NCBI RefSeq assembly: GCF_963676685.1
Contig: NC_092344.1
Span: 89,682,749-89,746,748, forward strand
Direction of reading: 5' to 3'
From: Mytilus edulis
Lineage: Eukaryota; Mollusca; Bivalvia; Mytilida; Mytilidae
Length of the DNA stretch: 64,000 bases
Both the position numbers and the translations under genes were made by a program. Below the pieces are notes generated by a model, which worked only from the letters and a program-made list of their open reading frames with translations, had not been told where the DNA came from and made no database searches. Positions within the stretch are counted from its first letter, which is position 1, and each line of letters opens with the position of its first letter. Shown here one piece after another: positions 38,438 to 49,889 of this stretch.

Positions 38438-39695
38438 CAGACTTGGGGTAATTGTAATTGTAATCGTTAATCAGCTGTAATTGATTACAATTTTTCAAGT
38501 AATCAGTGTAATCATTAATCAGCCAAAAATCTGATTACATGTAATTTGATTTAATCAATTACTTTTCAAAATACCCTGTAATCATGATTACTTTTTGATT
38601 ACATTCTGATTACAATGAAAAAAATCTAAAATTGTGTTTTTGGTCATTAAATGAACCTCTTTGTTCATATTTGATTAATTTTTAACATGCTAAAATGGTT
38701 TGGTTACTTTAAGCTTGTCTACTTCAGTAAAAAATAAACTGTTACAGTATTGAAAAGTCATCATTACCCTAAGCAGAGACTTATAATACAATTATATACC
38801 TTTTATCTTGGTAAAAGATATTGTACATACATGTATAGTCACCGTTTTATAATGATCTTCATATTAATATTTGATTATAACTGTTTACAGTTATATATTC
38901 AAGTAATACTTTTCATTAACCCTTAATTATGATCTTTTGTTAATTTTTGTGATTTTTGTCAACTTTGAATTGACAGGTATAGGAGACTAATTAAGGTGTG
39001 TTTTTATTGCAATTACCAATTGAGTATAGCTGTAGGGAAATATATATGAGGGTCATATATGATAAAAGATAAATCAGACATGAAATTTATCTAATTAGCA
39101 CAACCTAATTAATAGTTGGACAAATATGTTGTTTAAACTTTTTGAATGAATGAATGAATGAATGAATGATTAAACATTTCTATTAAAATTTAACATAGTT
39201 TTAACTGGTACAAATGTAACTTTATTTCATCCATATTTAAACTTCCATAAACTGCAACTTGGAATACATATAAATTATGAAAGAGGTCAGAAGACAAACA
39301 AAAAAACTCTTGATTATGATATATCTTTATTAAATTTAATTCAAAATAATTTAGAGAACATTGGTGATAAAGTGTAATGTATATATATGTTGTGAAATTT
39401 GGTGTTTATTTAAATAGATGACGTTTAATTTGAAGTTATCATTTTATAATTTAACCAAATAAAATACGTTCTCAAAAAATGCTATAGTTATATTAAAGTT
39501 TATTCACATCATTCAAAATGTTTTGTTTTTAAATTCATTGTAATCAGATGTAATCATGATTACTTTGCCAATGTAATCATTAATTTAATCAGATACTTTC
39601 AGAAATGATGTAATCATTAATTTAATTTAATCGTACAAATGACAAAGTAATTGTAATTTAATCAATTACATTGAAAGTAATCGGACCCATCTCTG
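38438..39695. mobile_element. hAT MITE with perfect 8-bp target duplication
   Basis: TTCGACAC stands directly on both sides (38430-38437, 39696-39703). The left end is CAGACTTGGGG and the right end, read inward, CAGAGATGGG. Both lead into arrays of TAATCA/TGATTA boxes (38450-38620 and 39540-39685), as in hAT subterminal regions. The 1258 bp have no transposase ORF, so it depended on another element. An 8-bp duplication plus CAG ends is diagnostic of hAT. Confidence 0.85.
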
Positions 39696-40033
39696 TTCGA
39701 CACTAGGGACCATCTTGACCTTCTTTTACAGTATTAATGATTCTTTTATTATTGAATACCCTCCAGCAACTATCAAGATGAAGAACAGGAATAAAAATTT
39801 TGACCATTGATCATTTGTATTTTTTCTATGCATTGACTTTGTGTGCGATAAGTTCCCGTGTATGTTTACCCCATATTCCTTTATTTTCTGTCTGAACACG
39901 ACTTAATGCAAGTTTAACCCTTCAATTTAAAAGGTCATATGGCAATACATTGTTGTTGTTTTTTTCAAATGATTTGGTACCGGGAAATCGGTGGTCTTAC
40001 TTAATTTAAACCATGTCAGCTATGTAGTTTTGT

Positions 40034-40332
40034 CCACAGGCGCTTGGGTATATGATACATATACATTTTTATTTTTTGTTGTTGTTGATCAAAATAGTCA
40101 ATTTTCTATATTTATAATACATATGTATCACTTGTGTGCATGTCTCAGAGAAAATACCCAATTTTACAATCCATACTAAGAAAATTTGGGTATTTTCTCT
40201 GAGTCGTTTAGATCACTCGGAACTAGGTGAGACATGCACAAAAGTGATATATATGCATTATTAATATAGAAAATTTAATATCTCAATCAACGAGAAAAAA
40301 ATATATCTGTATCATATGCCCAAGGCCTGTGG
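40034..40332. repeat. Large foldback, about 300 bp
   Basis: CCACAGGCGCTTGGGTATAT on the left pairs with ATGCCCAAGGCCTGTGG on the right. Inner arms continue with TTTTCTATATTTATAATACA against TTATTAATATAGAAAAT and an inner GAGAAAATACCCAA against TTGGGTATTTTCTC. Confidence 0.75.
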
Positions 40333-40817
40333 GTTTAATATCCAAAAAAGGCAGTTTTGTATTCTTTGATATTAAGTTCAATTATCGATGCAGAAAAGAC
40401 ATTTTTTTTCTGTGTCCAGTAGCATCGTAGAGCATATTCTTAGAATATTTTCCCGCACAATATCTGGACATTGGTGGACATGCAACATTGCGCACGTTTA
40501 GAAATGAAAATCAACACTCAGACTATAGTCATAAAGTAGGAAAATAAAAGAACAAAAGACCGTGAAACCCGAGACACAGAAGTACAAACAATAGACCATC
40601 AACTCCGAAAATCAAAAGTAAAATAGAAACATGGATCACGAAAAAAATGCAGGGGCGACAACAGGGAGTGAAGAGAACTTGCTTCTTGCACGACACTTTC
40701 CGTGAAAACAATTTGATATGTCTTGAAGACAATCTTTTTTTTTTCAGTCTTTTTTTTTTTTTTTAATTTCCAGCATGAGGCATTTGCCTCATTTGCCTCA
40801 ATGTAGTTACGGCCCTG

Positions 40818-42350
40818 CGTGACACACTTTTTCGTCGAAATAGAAATCAAGGTAAGAAAACAAAATAAGGGACTCAAACAAAAGGAGTCCCGATGGGACA
40901 GAAGGTATGTTACTGCTGAGAAATGAGATGTTGAACATTGGAAAGTTTTGTTAAAGATTCTAGTTTGTAGTCGTCCATCGAGAAAAAAGATCAAGATATG
41001 AATCACACCATATATTTTTGGTAGTTTCTCAATCCAATCGTTTTGGAGTAATTTTTACTTTTAAAAAAATCCATATTTGATTGACACTATAGTTGAATAT
41101 CCCCCAGCACGACATTCTAAAAGCCATATTTTACTGAACAAAAGAATGTTGGTAAGAACTTTAAGATGTCTAATCAAATATCTCGGGAACCTGGTTATAA
41201 ATTGTTCTGTATAAGAATTATTGTGAAGTTTGGGTATCCAGTTTATACAGGTATTTTCGCCCACTCTTTTAAAGTAATTACGGATTAAGATCCATGGATT
41301 TGTGGTTTTGGTTCCAATTAACGCAACGTTTACGGTTTTATTGTTTAACAATTTAAAGAAAACCTTTCAACTTTTCCAATTGATAATAGTAAACCCTACC
41401 TGCTTTAGATCACCCTTGGAGAATGTCGAGTAAACATTCATGCAAATTAAGACAAAAATTGGTTTTTTCAGACTTTTAGACTTTTGTAGTGCTTCGTTGT
41501 TAAACAATCATAACCTGTAGCATGGCCACTAGAGTCTATCTCGAATAGCAAGATGACCTTTTTACATGGTTTGTTTGTATTAAAGATGATGACTGTCAAG
41601 ATATTATCTCAGAATTGTTCAAGAGATTAACTACAATTTGATTAAGTTTTAATTCTACAATGCATATATATTAATAGTTTAACCTTCAAAAAACAATTTG
41701 ACTTAGCATAAAGTCTATGCATGTTATCACACTTTATCTTCTATATTCGGCTGTTCCCCAGCTTTTACCATACGAATTTGTTTTGATAATTTCACACTTC
41801 TATTTTGATAAACAAATTATAATCTTAAAATCAAACGTCACATCACTCATCTCTATACAAATTTGTGTCCATTCTAGTTATCTATTTATGCAACGAAATT
41901 ATTCTCAACGATAATTGCAAAAATAGACATTTCAAATTGAGAACACACTCAACCAAGTATATAGTAGTAAAAGCTTTTTTCTATATAAATTCTAATCATT
42001 TCTTAACCCAAAGCACAAAATCAACAATAATCAGCTTTTATAGAAATAATCAAAGACCATTCATAAAACCTACGCAACTAATATTAACAAAAAAAAAATT
42101 TTCAACATGTAAACTGGGAAAAAAAAACAGTTTGACAATTTTAATGTTGATGTACAGATAGTTATTTTTCTAATGATTATGTGCAAAATTTATTGAGATA
42201 AAAATCAGGTTAGAAAATATATAGAATATACTCTTTTCTTTACAAATCGCTGTCCAAATCATCGAAGGCAATAATCTTTAACTTCAAAGCCTACACTAAA
42301 TTACCAGGGAAGCATTTATATTCGCATAACTAAATAAAGGCAACAGTAGT
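40818..42350. other. Intergenic, nothing recognised
   Basis: AT-rich DNA with scattered short ORFs on both strands and no domain, repeat or RNA signal that I can support. Confidence 0.4.
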
Positions 42351-42356
42351 ATACCG

Positions 42357-42600
42357 CTGTTCAAAATTCATAAATCGATAAAGAAAAAAAAACCAAATCC
42401 GGGTTACAAACTAAAACTGAGGGGAATGTATCAAATATAAGAAAACTACGACACAACAGAGACACAACACCGAAACGTAACACACCGAGAAAGGAACTAT
42501 AATGTAACAATGGCCATTTTACTGACTTGGTACAGGGCATTTTATGAAAAAATGGTGGATTGAACCTGGTTTTGTGGCATGCCAAACCTCCCGCTTTAAT
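42357..42600 (+). repeat. Dispersed repeat, copy 1 of a direct pair
   Basis: AAATTCATAAATCGATAAAG, then GAAAACTACGACACAACAGA, CAATGGCCATTTTACTGACT and TGGATTGAACCTGGTTTTGT. The second copy lies 2 kb away in the same orientation at 44320-44575. Confidence 0.75.
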
Positions 42601-42954
42601 GGCAGTGTTAATTATAACATTAAAATATTATCATACATTTTTCGGTTTAACTACAGCACACGTTCATTTCGAACAACCAAATATTTTTTTTTATTAATTA
42701 TTTTATTTGAATTCTTTATAAATGTGAAAAAAGACATGTAAAATTGACACACAAAAATGTGCATGCATCGATTCAATAATCTTATCAGAAATTCGTTTCA
42801 TGTGATTTTTTTTTTTTTGATAAATATAATGAAAATTCTTAAAGTTAAGAAATATGTTCTTTTGAATAAACCTAAGAAATACTACTTTACCCTTAATTTC
42901 TTCCCACAACAAGTTTCATGAAAACATCAATTTTCTGAAATTGTATTTTAAATT

Positions 42955-43693
42955 TTACGGTGCGGCTGCCACAAAATATTTTACAATATAAGTAGCTTTT
43001 AACCAGTCATACAAGGCTTTGACTTCTGTCACAACGATAATATCTGAGAACTTAACTAGAATTTTATATGCCAAATCTGAACAGAACTCCATTGTGTTCT
43101 CTACAATTGATTTCTTTTTTTGACTTGTCCACACATGATTAATCTTCCCATCTTCCTCAAATTCAACCAGCAATTCGTTTTCGACGACATCGTTCTCAGT
43201 AATGATCACAGCTCCAACATTATGAAGGTAAAAAGTGACTTTCAAGTTTTTTCTCCCTTTTACAATACGATAAATTTCGCCTCTTAGCTTTTCCAACCCC
43301 TTTTCTTCTTTGGGTAGCAGTTTTATTTGATGTTCACATAAGATGCTGTGTATCTTTTCATGGTCAACAGGTCCTTCATACGGATGCTCCTGAGTATGCA
43401 AAGAGAAAAATAAATCAGTAATATATTTTGTAATATTCCTAAAGGGCTTGTGACACATACAATAATTTTCTTTGTGCTTTCAAACAATATTCCAGATCTT
43501 CCTTAAACAAGACGCCTTTTAAACCAAGGGTTTTTATTGATAATTTGAAGTCATAGTTTGGTCGTTCTGCTTTATCTGTGTCACAGATAACCAAAGATAT
43601 GTTCCAATTATCGTTTTCACATTCTTGTCTCTTTTTTTGATTTTGACATCGTCGAATAAGACATATTACCGAATATGTTCTTACAATGAGCAA
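42955..43693 (-). CDS. Unrecognised gene fragment, two coding blocks
   Basis: The minus strand has a block at 43693-43455 and a terminal block at 43389-42955 (144 codons, stop TAA). Both look protein-like: mixed charged and hydrophobic residues with low bias. The second follows a good acceptor (pyrimidine-rich, CAG at 43392-43390). Joining is unsettled: the strongest donor in the first block (GTATGTG near 43461) gives the wrong phase, and a weaker GTGTCA site gives the right one. So there is either an odd splice or a frameshift. Visible words are NWNISLVICDTDK and LKGVLFKEDLEYCLKAQ in the first block, LRGEIYRIVKGRKNLKVTF in the second. I do not recognise the family. It sits between two copies of a dispersed repeat. 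Confidence 0.4.
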
Positions 43694-44319
43694 CTCAACG
43701 CACGATCTGGTTACCCTCCAAGAACATAAGATGTCTGCCTGTTGTTTCTATGGGATTCATGTTCCCCAGTCTTTAGTTTCCCATGTATTGTTTTGAAGAC
43801 TAGCATATTTTGTTTTCGTTTTTGTCATGTTTTTGATGTCTGTCTTCGGATATCGCATTTTGACAGTTTTTGTTTCCCCCCGTCTCTCTTTTTCACATAT
43901 AAAAAGAAGTACTTACCATACTAAAGACAGGCAGAAGAAAACAGATGGATGGTCAAAGTTAAAAGTCAAAACGAGCTGAAAATGCCATGGCAAAAAAACG
44001 AAAAACGACCAAATGAATACCTAAGTCTACAAAACGCAACACAGAAAAAACCTACAGACAGAGAAATATGAACCCCATTTAAACCATTTACTCATAACAC
44101 TTGACCTTTCTGCATAGCTTCTGGTAAATGAAGGAAACAGTAGTGAGTATAGGACCCTATCGGGACTAAGGGATGGGTGTTTTTTAAGCTCGGGATTTCG
44201 GGATTGACCCTTTCGTTTGAATTTATTTATATTCGGGACCTCGGGACATTTTGGTTTTAAGCCCGGGATTTCGGGATTAGGACCCCTCCGAACCCCACTC
44301 CCCCTCAGTAGTACACCAC
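43694..44319. other. Repeat-like intergenic DNA
   Basis: A Penelope-tail-like scrap (AAATGCCATGGCAAAAAAAC near 43980) and a stretch with repeated CGGGATTTCGGGATT words (44150-44285). No gene. Confidence 0.4.
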
Positions 44320-44575
44320 TGTTCGAAATTCATAAATCGATTGAGAAAAAAAAATATCCGGGATACAAACTAAAACGGAGGGAAACAAATAAAATATAAG
44401 AGGAGAACTACGACACAACAGAAACACAACACTTATTAATAAATGTAACACACACAGAAACGAACTATAATATAACAATGGCCATTTTCCTGACTTGGTA
44501 CAGGACATTTTAAGAAAATATGATGGATTGAACCTGGTTTTGTGGCTAGCCAAACCTCGCATTTTTTTTTATAGC
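44320..44575 (+). repeat. Dispersed repeat, copy 2 of a direct pair
   Basis: Matches 42357-42600 over its whole length, with small indels (AAATTCATAAATCGATTGAG, GAGAACTACGACACAACAGA, CAATGGCCATTTTCCTGACT). Confidence 0.75.
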
Positions 44576-44949
44576 AATGTTAAATATAACACATAAATGA
44601 CATCATTACATGACAGGAATACAGTACAAATAAATGCAACAACATTCAAGACAGAGAATTACGCAAAGAAAAAAACCCAACAGCAATACAATTATTTATA
44701 GTACATTTCGACAACAAAACAACAGAAACACTGAAGTAAACAAAAAACAAACTACAATGCAACACACACAGAAACAAACTATACGATAACAATTTCCATT
44801 TTCATGCAAATTTACTCAACCTGTAAATGGTTTAAAAAAACTTGATTAAATCTAATAAATTGACAGATGAATCACAGATGTATGAAGAAATTTAAATGAA
44901 AGGAACAAATCACATGGAGAAGAAGAGATAAGTCACAAGCTAGTAGAAT

Positions 44950-45215
44950 TGACATGATATTTATCGGGTCAGATTTTTTACCACTTGTAGAATTTTGTAA
45001 AATCAAACAAGCTGTTATTCAGTGTACTGACCACCAAAGTGTATTTCTAAAATTTAAGCCAGGGGTACCAGAAAGGGGTAACGGGTTTGGAAAATAAACA
45101 ATTCAGTTTTGCAAGATAAAGATTACCAAGAACTGATAAATACTTTGATAGATAAATATAGTTTCGAAAAGGAAACCCTAGATTGTAGATTATTATGGGA
45201 TGGTTTTAAAATCGC
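44950..45215 (+). pseudogene. LINE endonuclease, C-terminal fragment
   Basis: With frame changes it codes SDFLPLVEFCKI, CTDHQSVFLKFKP and, after a shift, NNSVLQDKDYQELINTLID. This is the end of the AP-type endonuclease (TDH box) and the start of the linker to the RT. It is a dead scrap. Confidence 0.7.
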
Positions 45216-45600
45216 GGTAATTTACTGCCAATTGAATCTATACATAACATAGATGCGAATGATTTTTATGACTCGTTATTGAGCCAAGTTCATGTGTATG
45301 GAAAAGAATCGATTTTCTTTTTGTGTGGCGATTTCAATAGTCGTTGTGGAGCTATGGGTGATAACATTGCAGGATACGATACCAGCAAGCAATGTTGTTG
45401 ATTTTAAGCACAATGCGCAAGGAGAATTATTATGCGAATATCTTATAAATTCGAACTGCTGTATGCATACTTAAATATCTCAGTTGGGATCTTCTGTAGT
45501 AGATTATTGTCTTATTCCCTATGAATTACTTGATATATTCGAGCAATGTGAAGTGATAACTGTGTCGGAATTAATCGAAAAATATCGAAAGCCTCAGCTG
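45216..45600 (+). pseudogene. LINE endonuclease, central fragment
   Basis: Codes ANDFYDSLLSQVHVYGKES, the catalytic-loop signature FLCGDFNSRCGAMGDNI, and then SSVVDYCLIPYELLDIF after a stop. GDFN is the classical AP-endonuclease motif of LINE ORF2. In an intact element this part comes before the segment now at 44950-45215. Confidence 0.75.
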
Positions 45601-45639
45601 TCATATATTAGAGATTTACAAAACGTTATGCTGAAGCTT

Positions 45640-46050
45640 AAAATATAAAGTTAAGACAGCGTGATGTTGAATTAAGTCATCAAAATGCTAACTCTGAATT
45701 ACACTATGCTAAGTTGAATGTGCGCAATGTTGACTTACAATGACAAGTGCTTTAGTCGTGATAGTATAATGATAGGTCATGATGTTGTGATGATATGCCA
45801 AACACACGTTACGTTGAGTTTAAAGTAAATGATGTGAAGTTGACGTTTCATGATGCTAGCTTGCAGATGGATAATGCTCAGTCATCTACTTCGATTGCTA
45901 TGATAACAAATAAAATGAATAGCTAAAATGTATGGTGCTGACTTGTTATTAATAAATGTTGAGCTGAGATATTGCGATAGGTCTATCATGCAATCTGTTG
46001 ATTTAAAACACCACGATGTACAGTTGAAAGTACATGATGTTAAGTTAACA
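45640..46050. repeat. Diverged satellite, left arm
   Basis: Degenerate words such as ACGATGTACAGTTGAAAGTA and GATGTTAAGTTAACACGATG match the satellite at 47180-47870. The reverse-transcriptase element sits between the two blocks. Confidence 0.5.
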
Positions 46051-46074
46051 CGATGCTACACCACTATATTGAAA

Positions 46075-47160
46075 CGAAAGGCCTAAAAGAGGGACGAAAG
46101 ATACCAAAGGGACAGTCAAACTCATAAATCCAAAACAAACTGACAACGCCATGGCTAAAAATGAAAAAGACAAACAGAAAAACAATAGTACACATGACAC
46201 AACATAGAAAACTAAAGAATAAACAACACGAACCCCACCAAAAATTAGGGGTGATCTCAGGTGCTCCGGAAGGGTAAGCAGATCCACATGCGGCACCCGT
46301 CGTGTTGCTTATGTGATAACAAATCCGGTAAATAGTCTAATTCGGTAGGTCACATTCAGGAAAGGGAAGGGGATTGTAGTTACGACGTAAGGAACATATT
46401 CGATATCATTTGTGATACGGTTATTCCATAACGGTCAACCAACTCGTGATGGCGTCCGTAAAATTTACGAAGGGATGATTTCAACTTCACCATTTGGAAC
46501 TCTTGGTTTAATAGCTTCCTTGTGAGCAGCAACCCTCTATCAAGAAAATCATGATAGGAAATGCAAGCACGGGAATATCGTATCAATTGGGAGATATATA
46601 CCCCGTATGCAGGTGCTGCTGGAATGTTGCTACTTAGAAATGGAAAGTTCACAATTGGAAAGCTGAAATCATCTCTTTTGTCGTAAAGTTTTGTTTTCAA
46701 CCGACCCTCATTGTCAATTTCTAGATGTAAGTCAAGATATGAGGCCGACTGAACTGTATCTGTAGTATCCTTTATCTCTAGCTCGATTGGATAGATGCGT
46801 TCCACATAGTTACCAAATTTTGAATTATTTAGTGAAAGAACATCATCTATATAGCGAAACGTAGAGTTAAAGGATAGTGCTAACTTCTTATCTTTCTTCC
46901 TAAGAAGTTCCTGCATGAAGTCAGCCTCATAATAATAAAGAAACAAGTCGGCAAGTAGAGGGGCACAGTTTGTTCCCATTGGAATGCCGACAGTCTGTTG
47001 AAAAACACGTCCTCCGAACGTAACAAATATGTTGTCAATCAAGAAATCAAGTATCTTGATAATATCAGTTTCAGAGAATTTTTTGTTCGAATCAGAGTGA
47101 TCCTTTACAAAGTAGGATTTATCCCTCCCTAAGACAAGATACTTACATACAATGTGTTTA
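46075..47160 (-). mobile_element. Penelope-like retroelement, 3' part with RT
   Basis: It includes the RT frame 47160-46380 and a 300-bp 3' tail ending near 46075 (tail boxes listed at copies 1-3). AACACGATGC stands near both borders (46047 and 47177), but since the host satellite repeats this word it may not be a real target duplication. Confidence 0.7.
46380..47160 (-). pseudogene. Reverse transcriptase of Penelope-like type, N-terminally truncated
   Basis: The minus-strand frame is open for about 260 codons to a TAA at 46380. RT motifs in order: FGGRVFQQTVGIPMGTNCAP, the ADLFLYYYEADFM helix, the catalytic FRYIDDVLSL (YIDD instead of YADD), then SASYLDLHLEIDNEGRL and a C-terminal RKFYGRHHELVDRYG. 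The G-x-PMG and Y-x-DD pattern is closer to Penelope-like and telomerase-type RTs than to LINEs, but the clade is my inference. No GIY-YIG endonuclease is seen. The frame is clean, so this copy is younger than the one at 7700-8262. Confidence 0.75.
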
Positions 47161-47179
47161 CTTTAAAAAAAAAACCAAC

Positions 47180-47870
47180 ACGATGCAACGTTGAAATTAC
47201 ACGATGTTAAACTAAGATATCACGATGGTTTATCAGTATAATGTCACGATGGGCTTACCATACAATATGCTCACTCAAAACTACACGACGTACAGTTGAA
47301 TTTTTGTAATGTTAAGCTAAGATAGCATGATGTTATATCAGTATAATGTCATGACAGGCTTACCACACGATATGCTCATTTAAAACTACACAACGTACAG
47401 TTGAAAGTATGTGATGTTAAGCTATGATAGCATGTTGTTATATCATTTGAATGTCGCGATAGGCTTACCATACACTATGCTCATTTAAAACTACACAACG
47501 TACAGTTGAAAGTATGTGATGTTGAGTTATGCTAGCACGATGTTATATCATAACAATATCACGCTAGGCTGGACATACAATATGCTCATTCAAAACTACA
47601 TGACGTACAGTTGAAAGTATTGATGTTGAGCTATGATAGCACGATGTTATATCATAATAATATCACGATAAGATGGCCATACAATATGCTCATTCAAAAC
47701 TACATAACGTACGGTTGAAAGAATGTGATGTTGAGCTATGATAGCACGATATTATATCATAATAATATCACGATAGGCTGGCCATACAATATGATCATTC
47801 AAACTACACGACGTACAGTTGAAAGTACGTGTTGTTTAGCTAAGATAGCACGATGTTATTATACATTTTC
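47180..47870. repeat. 105-bp satellite
   Basis: About six tandem units. Each has TAGCACGATGTTATATCATA, then ATACAATATGCTCATTCAAA and CTACACGACGTACAGTTGAA with local changes. The period is about 105 bp (for example 47641 to 47746). The array is cut by a LINE tail at 47875. Confidence 0.85.
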
Positions 47871-47874
47871 AGCA

Positions 47875-48133
47875 AAATATTATAAAATCAAGTGAGAAAA
47901 AAAAAGTAAATAAATAAATGGGGTTTGCAACATCTCTGGAGTAGCAACTCTCAAATACTTTTTTATTTAACAAATAATACTTGTATGACTATTTCTATAG
48001 TTTATTTTACAATGTTATGTAAAATACTGTATGTTGTATCAATCATTTATGTTATGTGTATACATATGCCCCCCTGGGGACCTAATTTGGAAAATAAAAT
48101 TTATCTTATCTTATCTTATCTTATCTTATCTTA
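47875..48133 (+). mobile_element. LINE 3' end with TTATC tail
   Basis: Ends with CCCCCTGGGGACCTAATTTG, AAAATAAAATTTATC and six or so TTATC units (48098-48133). Strong 5' truncation leaves only 3' UTR. Satellite sequence resumes right after (TATCATTATGACGTCACG). Confidence 0.75.
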
Positions 48134-48365
48134 TATCATTATGACGTCACGAGAGGCTTATCATACAATGTGTTGACTTGAAACTACACGATTTAAATTT
48201 GAATTCTAATGCAACAACGTTTGTAACGTTCATTTTGATTGGATAACGTCACTTTTTTATATCAATTGACAATTGATGCTATTGGACGTACGCGCAAGCG
48301 CAGACGGCATATGACAGATTTTAATTACATGTTTTAACGTTGTTTTCTGTCAGTTTCATTAGAAT

Positions 48366-48532
48366 GGAGATAACAATATTGTATGTTAAGCTCCGACGGT
48401 ATCAATTAGGGATTTGATGGTCGCAAATACCCGTTTGCTGTCTCCGCTAACGCGTCGCAAGTAAACTTAATTTGCGACCATCAAATCCCCAATTGATGCC
48501 GTCGGAGCTTAAAATACAATACAGTTATCTCC
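48366..48532. mobile_element. Foldback element with about 62-bp arms
   Basis: The left arm begins GGAGATAAC and runs through TTAAGCTCCGACGGTATCAA to GATGGTCGCAAAT. The right arm mirrors it from ATTTGCGACCATCAAATCCC to GTTATCTCC. The spacer is about 42 bp. Confidence 0.85.
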
Positions 48533-49880
48533 TAAGTAGTTTGGTCTTGACTTGAAACAGTACAATTTTAAGTTATAAAAACAGAACGTAAAGTCAAAAT
48601 AAAACAATGATAGGATGACATATACTTGTGCAGAATTGAAGATTTTTGGTGATGACTTCGAATATAGTACAAAAGTTGGATCGTTTTTATGTTAAATTGA
48701 AAGACAATAATGATGCATTACAGAATTGTGTGAATTGAAACTGCAATTCTATGGAAAAGAATGAGGGACAAATCCCCAGGATTTTTTCTTCTTCATTTGC
48801 AAGTTGAGTATTAATGAAATTTAACTCAAGAGGCAAAATGATATACAAAGAAAGTTTTCCATATAAAATTCATAAAGCAAAAGAATTACCGATCGCTATA
48901 TACTACACTTGAATACAGTTTTGCCGTATATTTTACATGAAATTGAGAATGGAAATGGGGAATGTATGTTTTCTTTGGATTTGTTTTTTTATGATTTAAA
49001 CCCAGACTTTTTTTTATGAACAATATGTAAGAAAATATTTATCTATATTGTGTGTCAATATAAAAATACAACATAATATTGTGGCAATCATATTTCCGTG
49101 TATCTGTTCCAAGTCAGGAACTTCGTCGGTAATTGTCATAACTTAATGTTTTTCGTTATTTTTAAGAATTCGATTTTAATGACAATTCTTTGATGAATTC
49201 TGTTTAATGTGTTACCCTCACAATGTATTTTGATTTTTTTTCGTCGTTGGATTGCTGTCCCAGTTATGCATAACCCACATTCCCGTTTATTCATACAGCG
49301 TTTACATAAAATGCTTTTAAACTGTTAATTTTTGTAAAGATTAAACGACTTTTTATAGTAATCCTCATGTGATTAGTTTTTTTTTTCTCTCGTATAAATT
49401 CCTTTTACACGGTTAAAAAATATGTATCATTGACAGGAAATACAAAGTCTTATGCCTTAATCTGTGTTATCCCTTCTTAAAAAATTCAAATGCTCTGGGA
49501 AATGATCTACTAAAGTTAAAGCTTATAACACCCACCACATCTGTGTCAGGGTTATCAGATAATTTTAATGTCCCCTTTTCTCCAAAATAAAAGAAAATAG
49601 CATGGACTTAATCTAAAAAATAAAACCCAACAGATCTGATAAATGATATGCTAAAGAGTAGAACTGTAAACCAGAATGTGACCTCACCCCTAAAAAAAAC
49701 CACCAAACAATATAATGAAATTTTTTAATTGAATAATAATCTATTTTTAAAAATCAGATTTTTTATTACATGGAAAACTCAATTTTAGACAATAGAAAAA
49801 AAATTGGGATCACGAGACTCGTTTTCTGTCTTCAAAACAAAATAGAGAAAGACCCTTCACATTCCATCATTAGAGACGAA
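48533..49880. other. Intergenic, with one truncated dispersed repeat
   Basis: AAATTGAGAATGGAAATGGG at 48940-48968 is only the first 30 bp of the common mussel repeat. Otherwise AT-rich DNA with no support for genes. Confidence 0.45.
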
Positions 49881-49889
49881 ATAAGCCAA

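Larger units (their letters stand above)
38007..40817. mobile_element. hAT-like DNA element (outer), non-coding
   Basis: Terminal inverted repeats: CAGGGCCGTAACTAGCCTC at 38007 and, inward from 40817, CAGGGCCGTAACTACATTG. Both ends then carry GAGGCAAA boxes. No transposase is readable. It hosts a second element (38438-39695) and a foldback (40034-40332). No exact target duplication was found. Confidence 0.6.

Noticed and set aside
31035..46296. A similar small ORF (about 70-80 codons, hydrophobic, LSFSFLAMALSVCF) at 31035-31256 (+) and 46045-46296 (-).
   Set aside because: It lies in the non-coding tail of the Penelope-like element. The other tail copies (5640-6080, 4650-5115) do not keep this frame, so it is shared by descent of the repeat and not by coding constraint.
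46047..47186. AACACGATGC as target duplication of the Penelope-like element.
   Set aside because: The word belongs to the surrounding satellite unit, so its presence on both sides is expected without duplication.
47180..47870. Possible CRISPR-like array (regular repeats).
   Set aside because: Whole 105-bp units repeat, with no constant-repeat/variable-spacer pattern, in eukaryotic DNA. It is a satellite.
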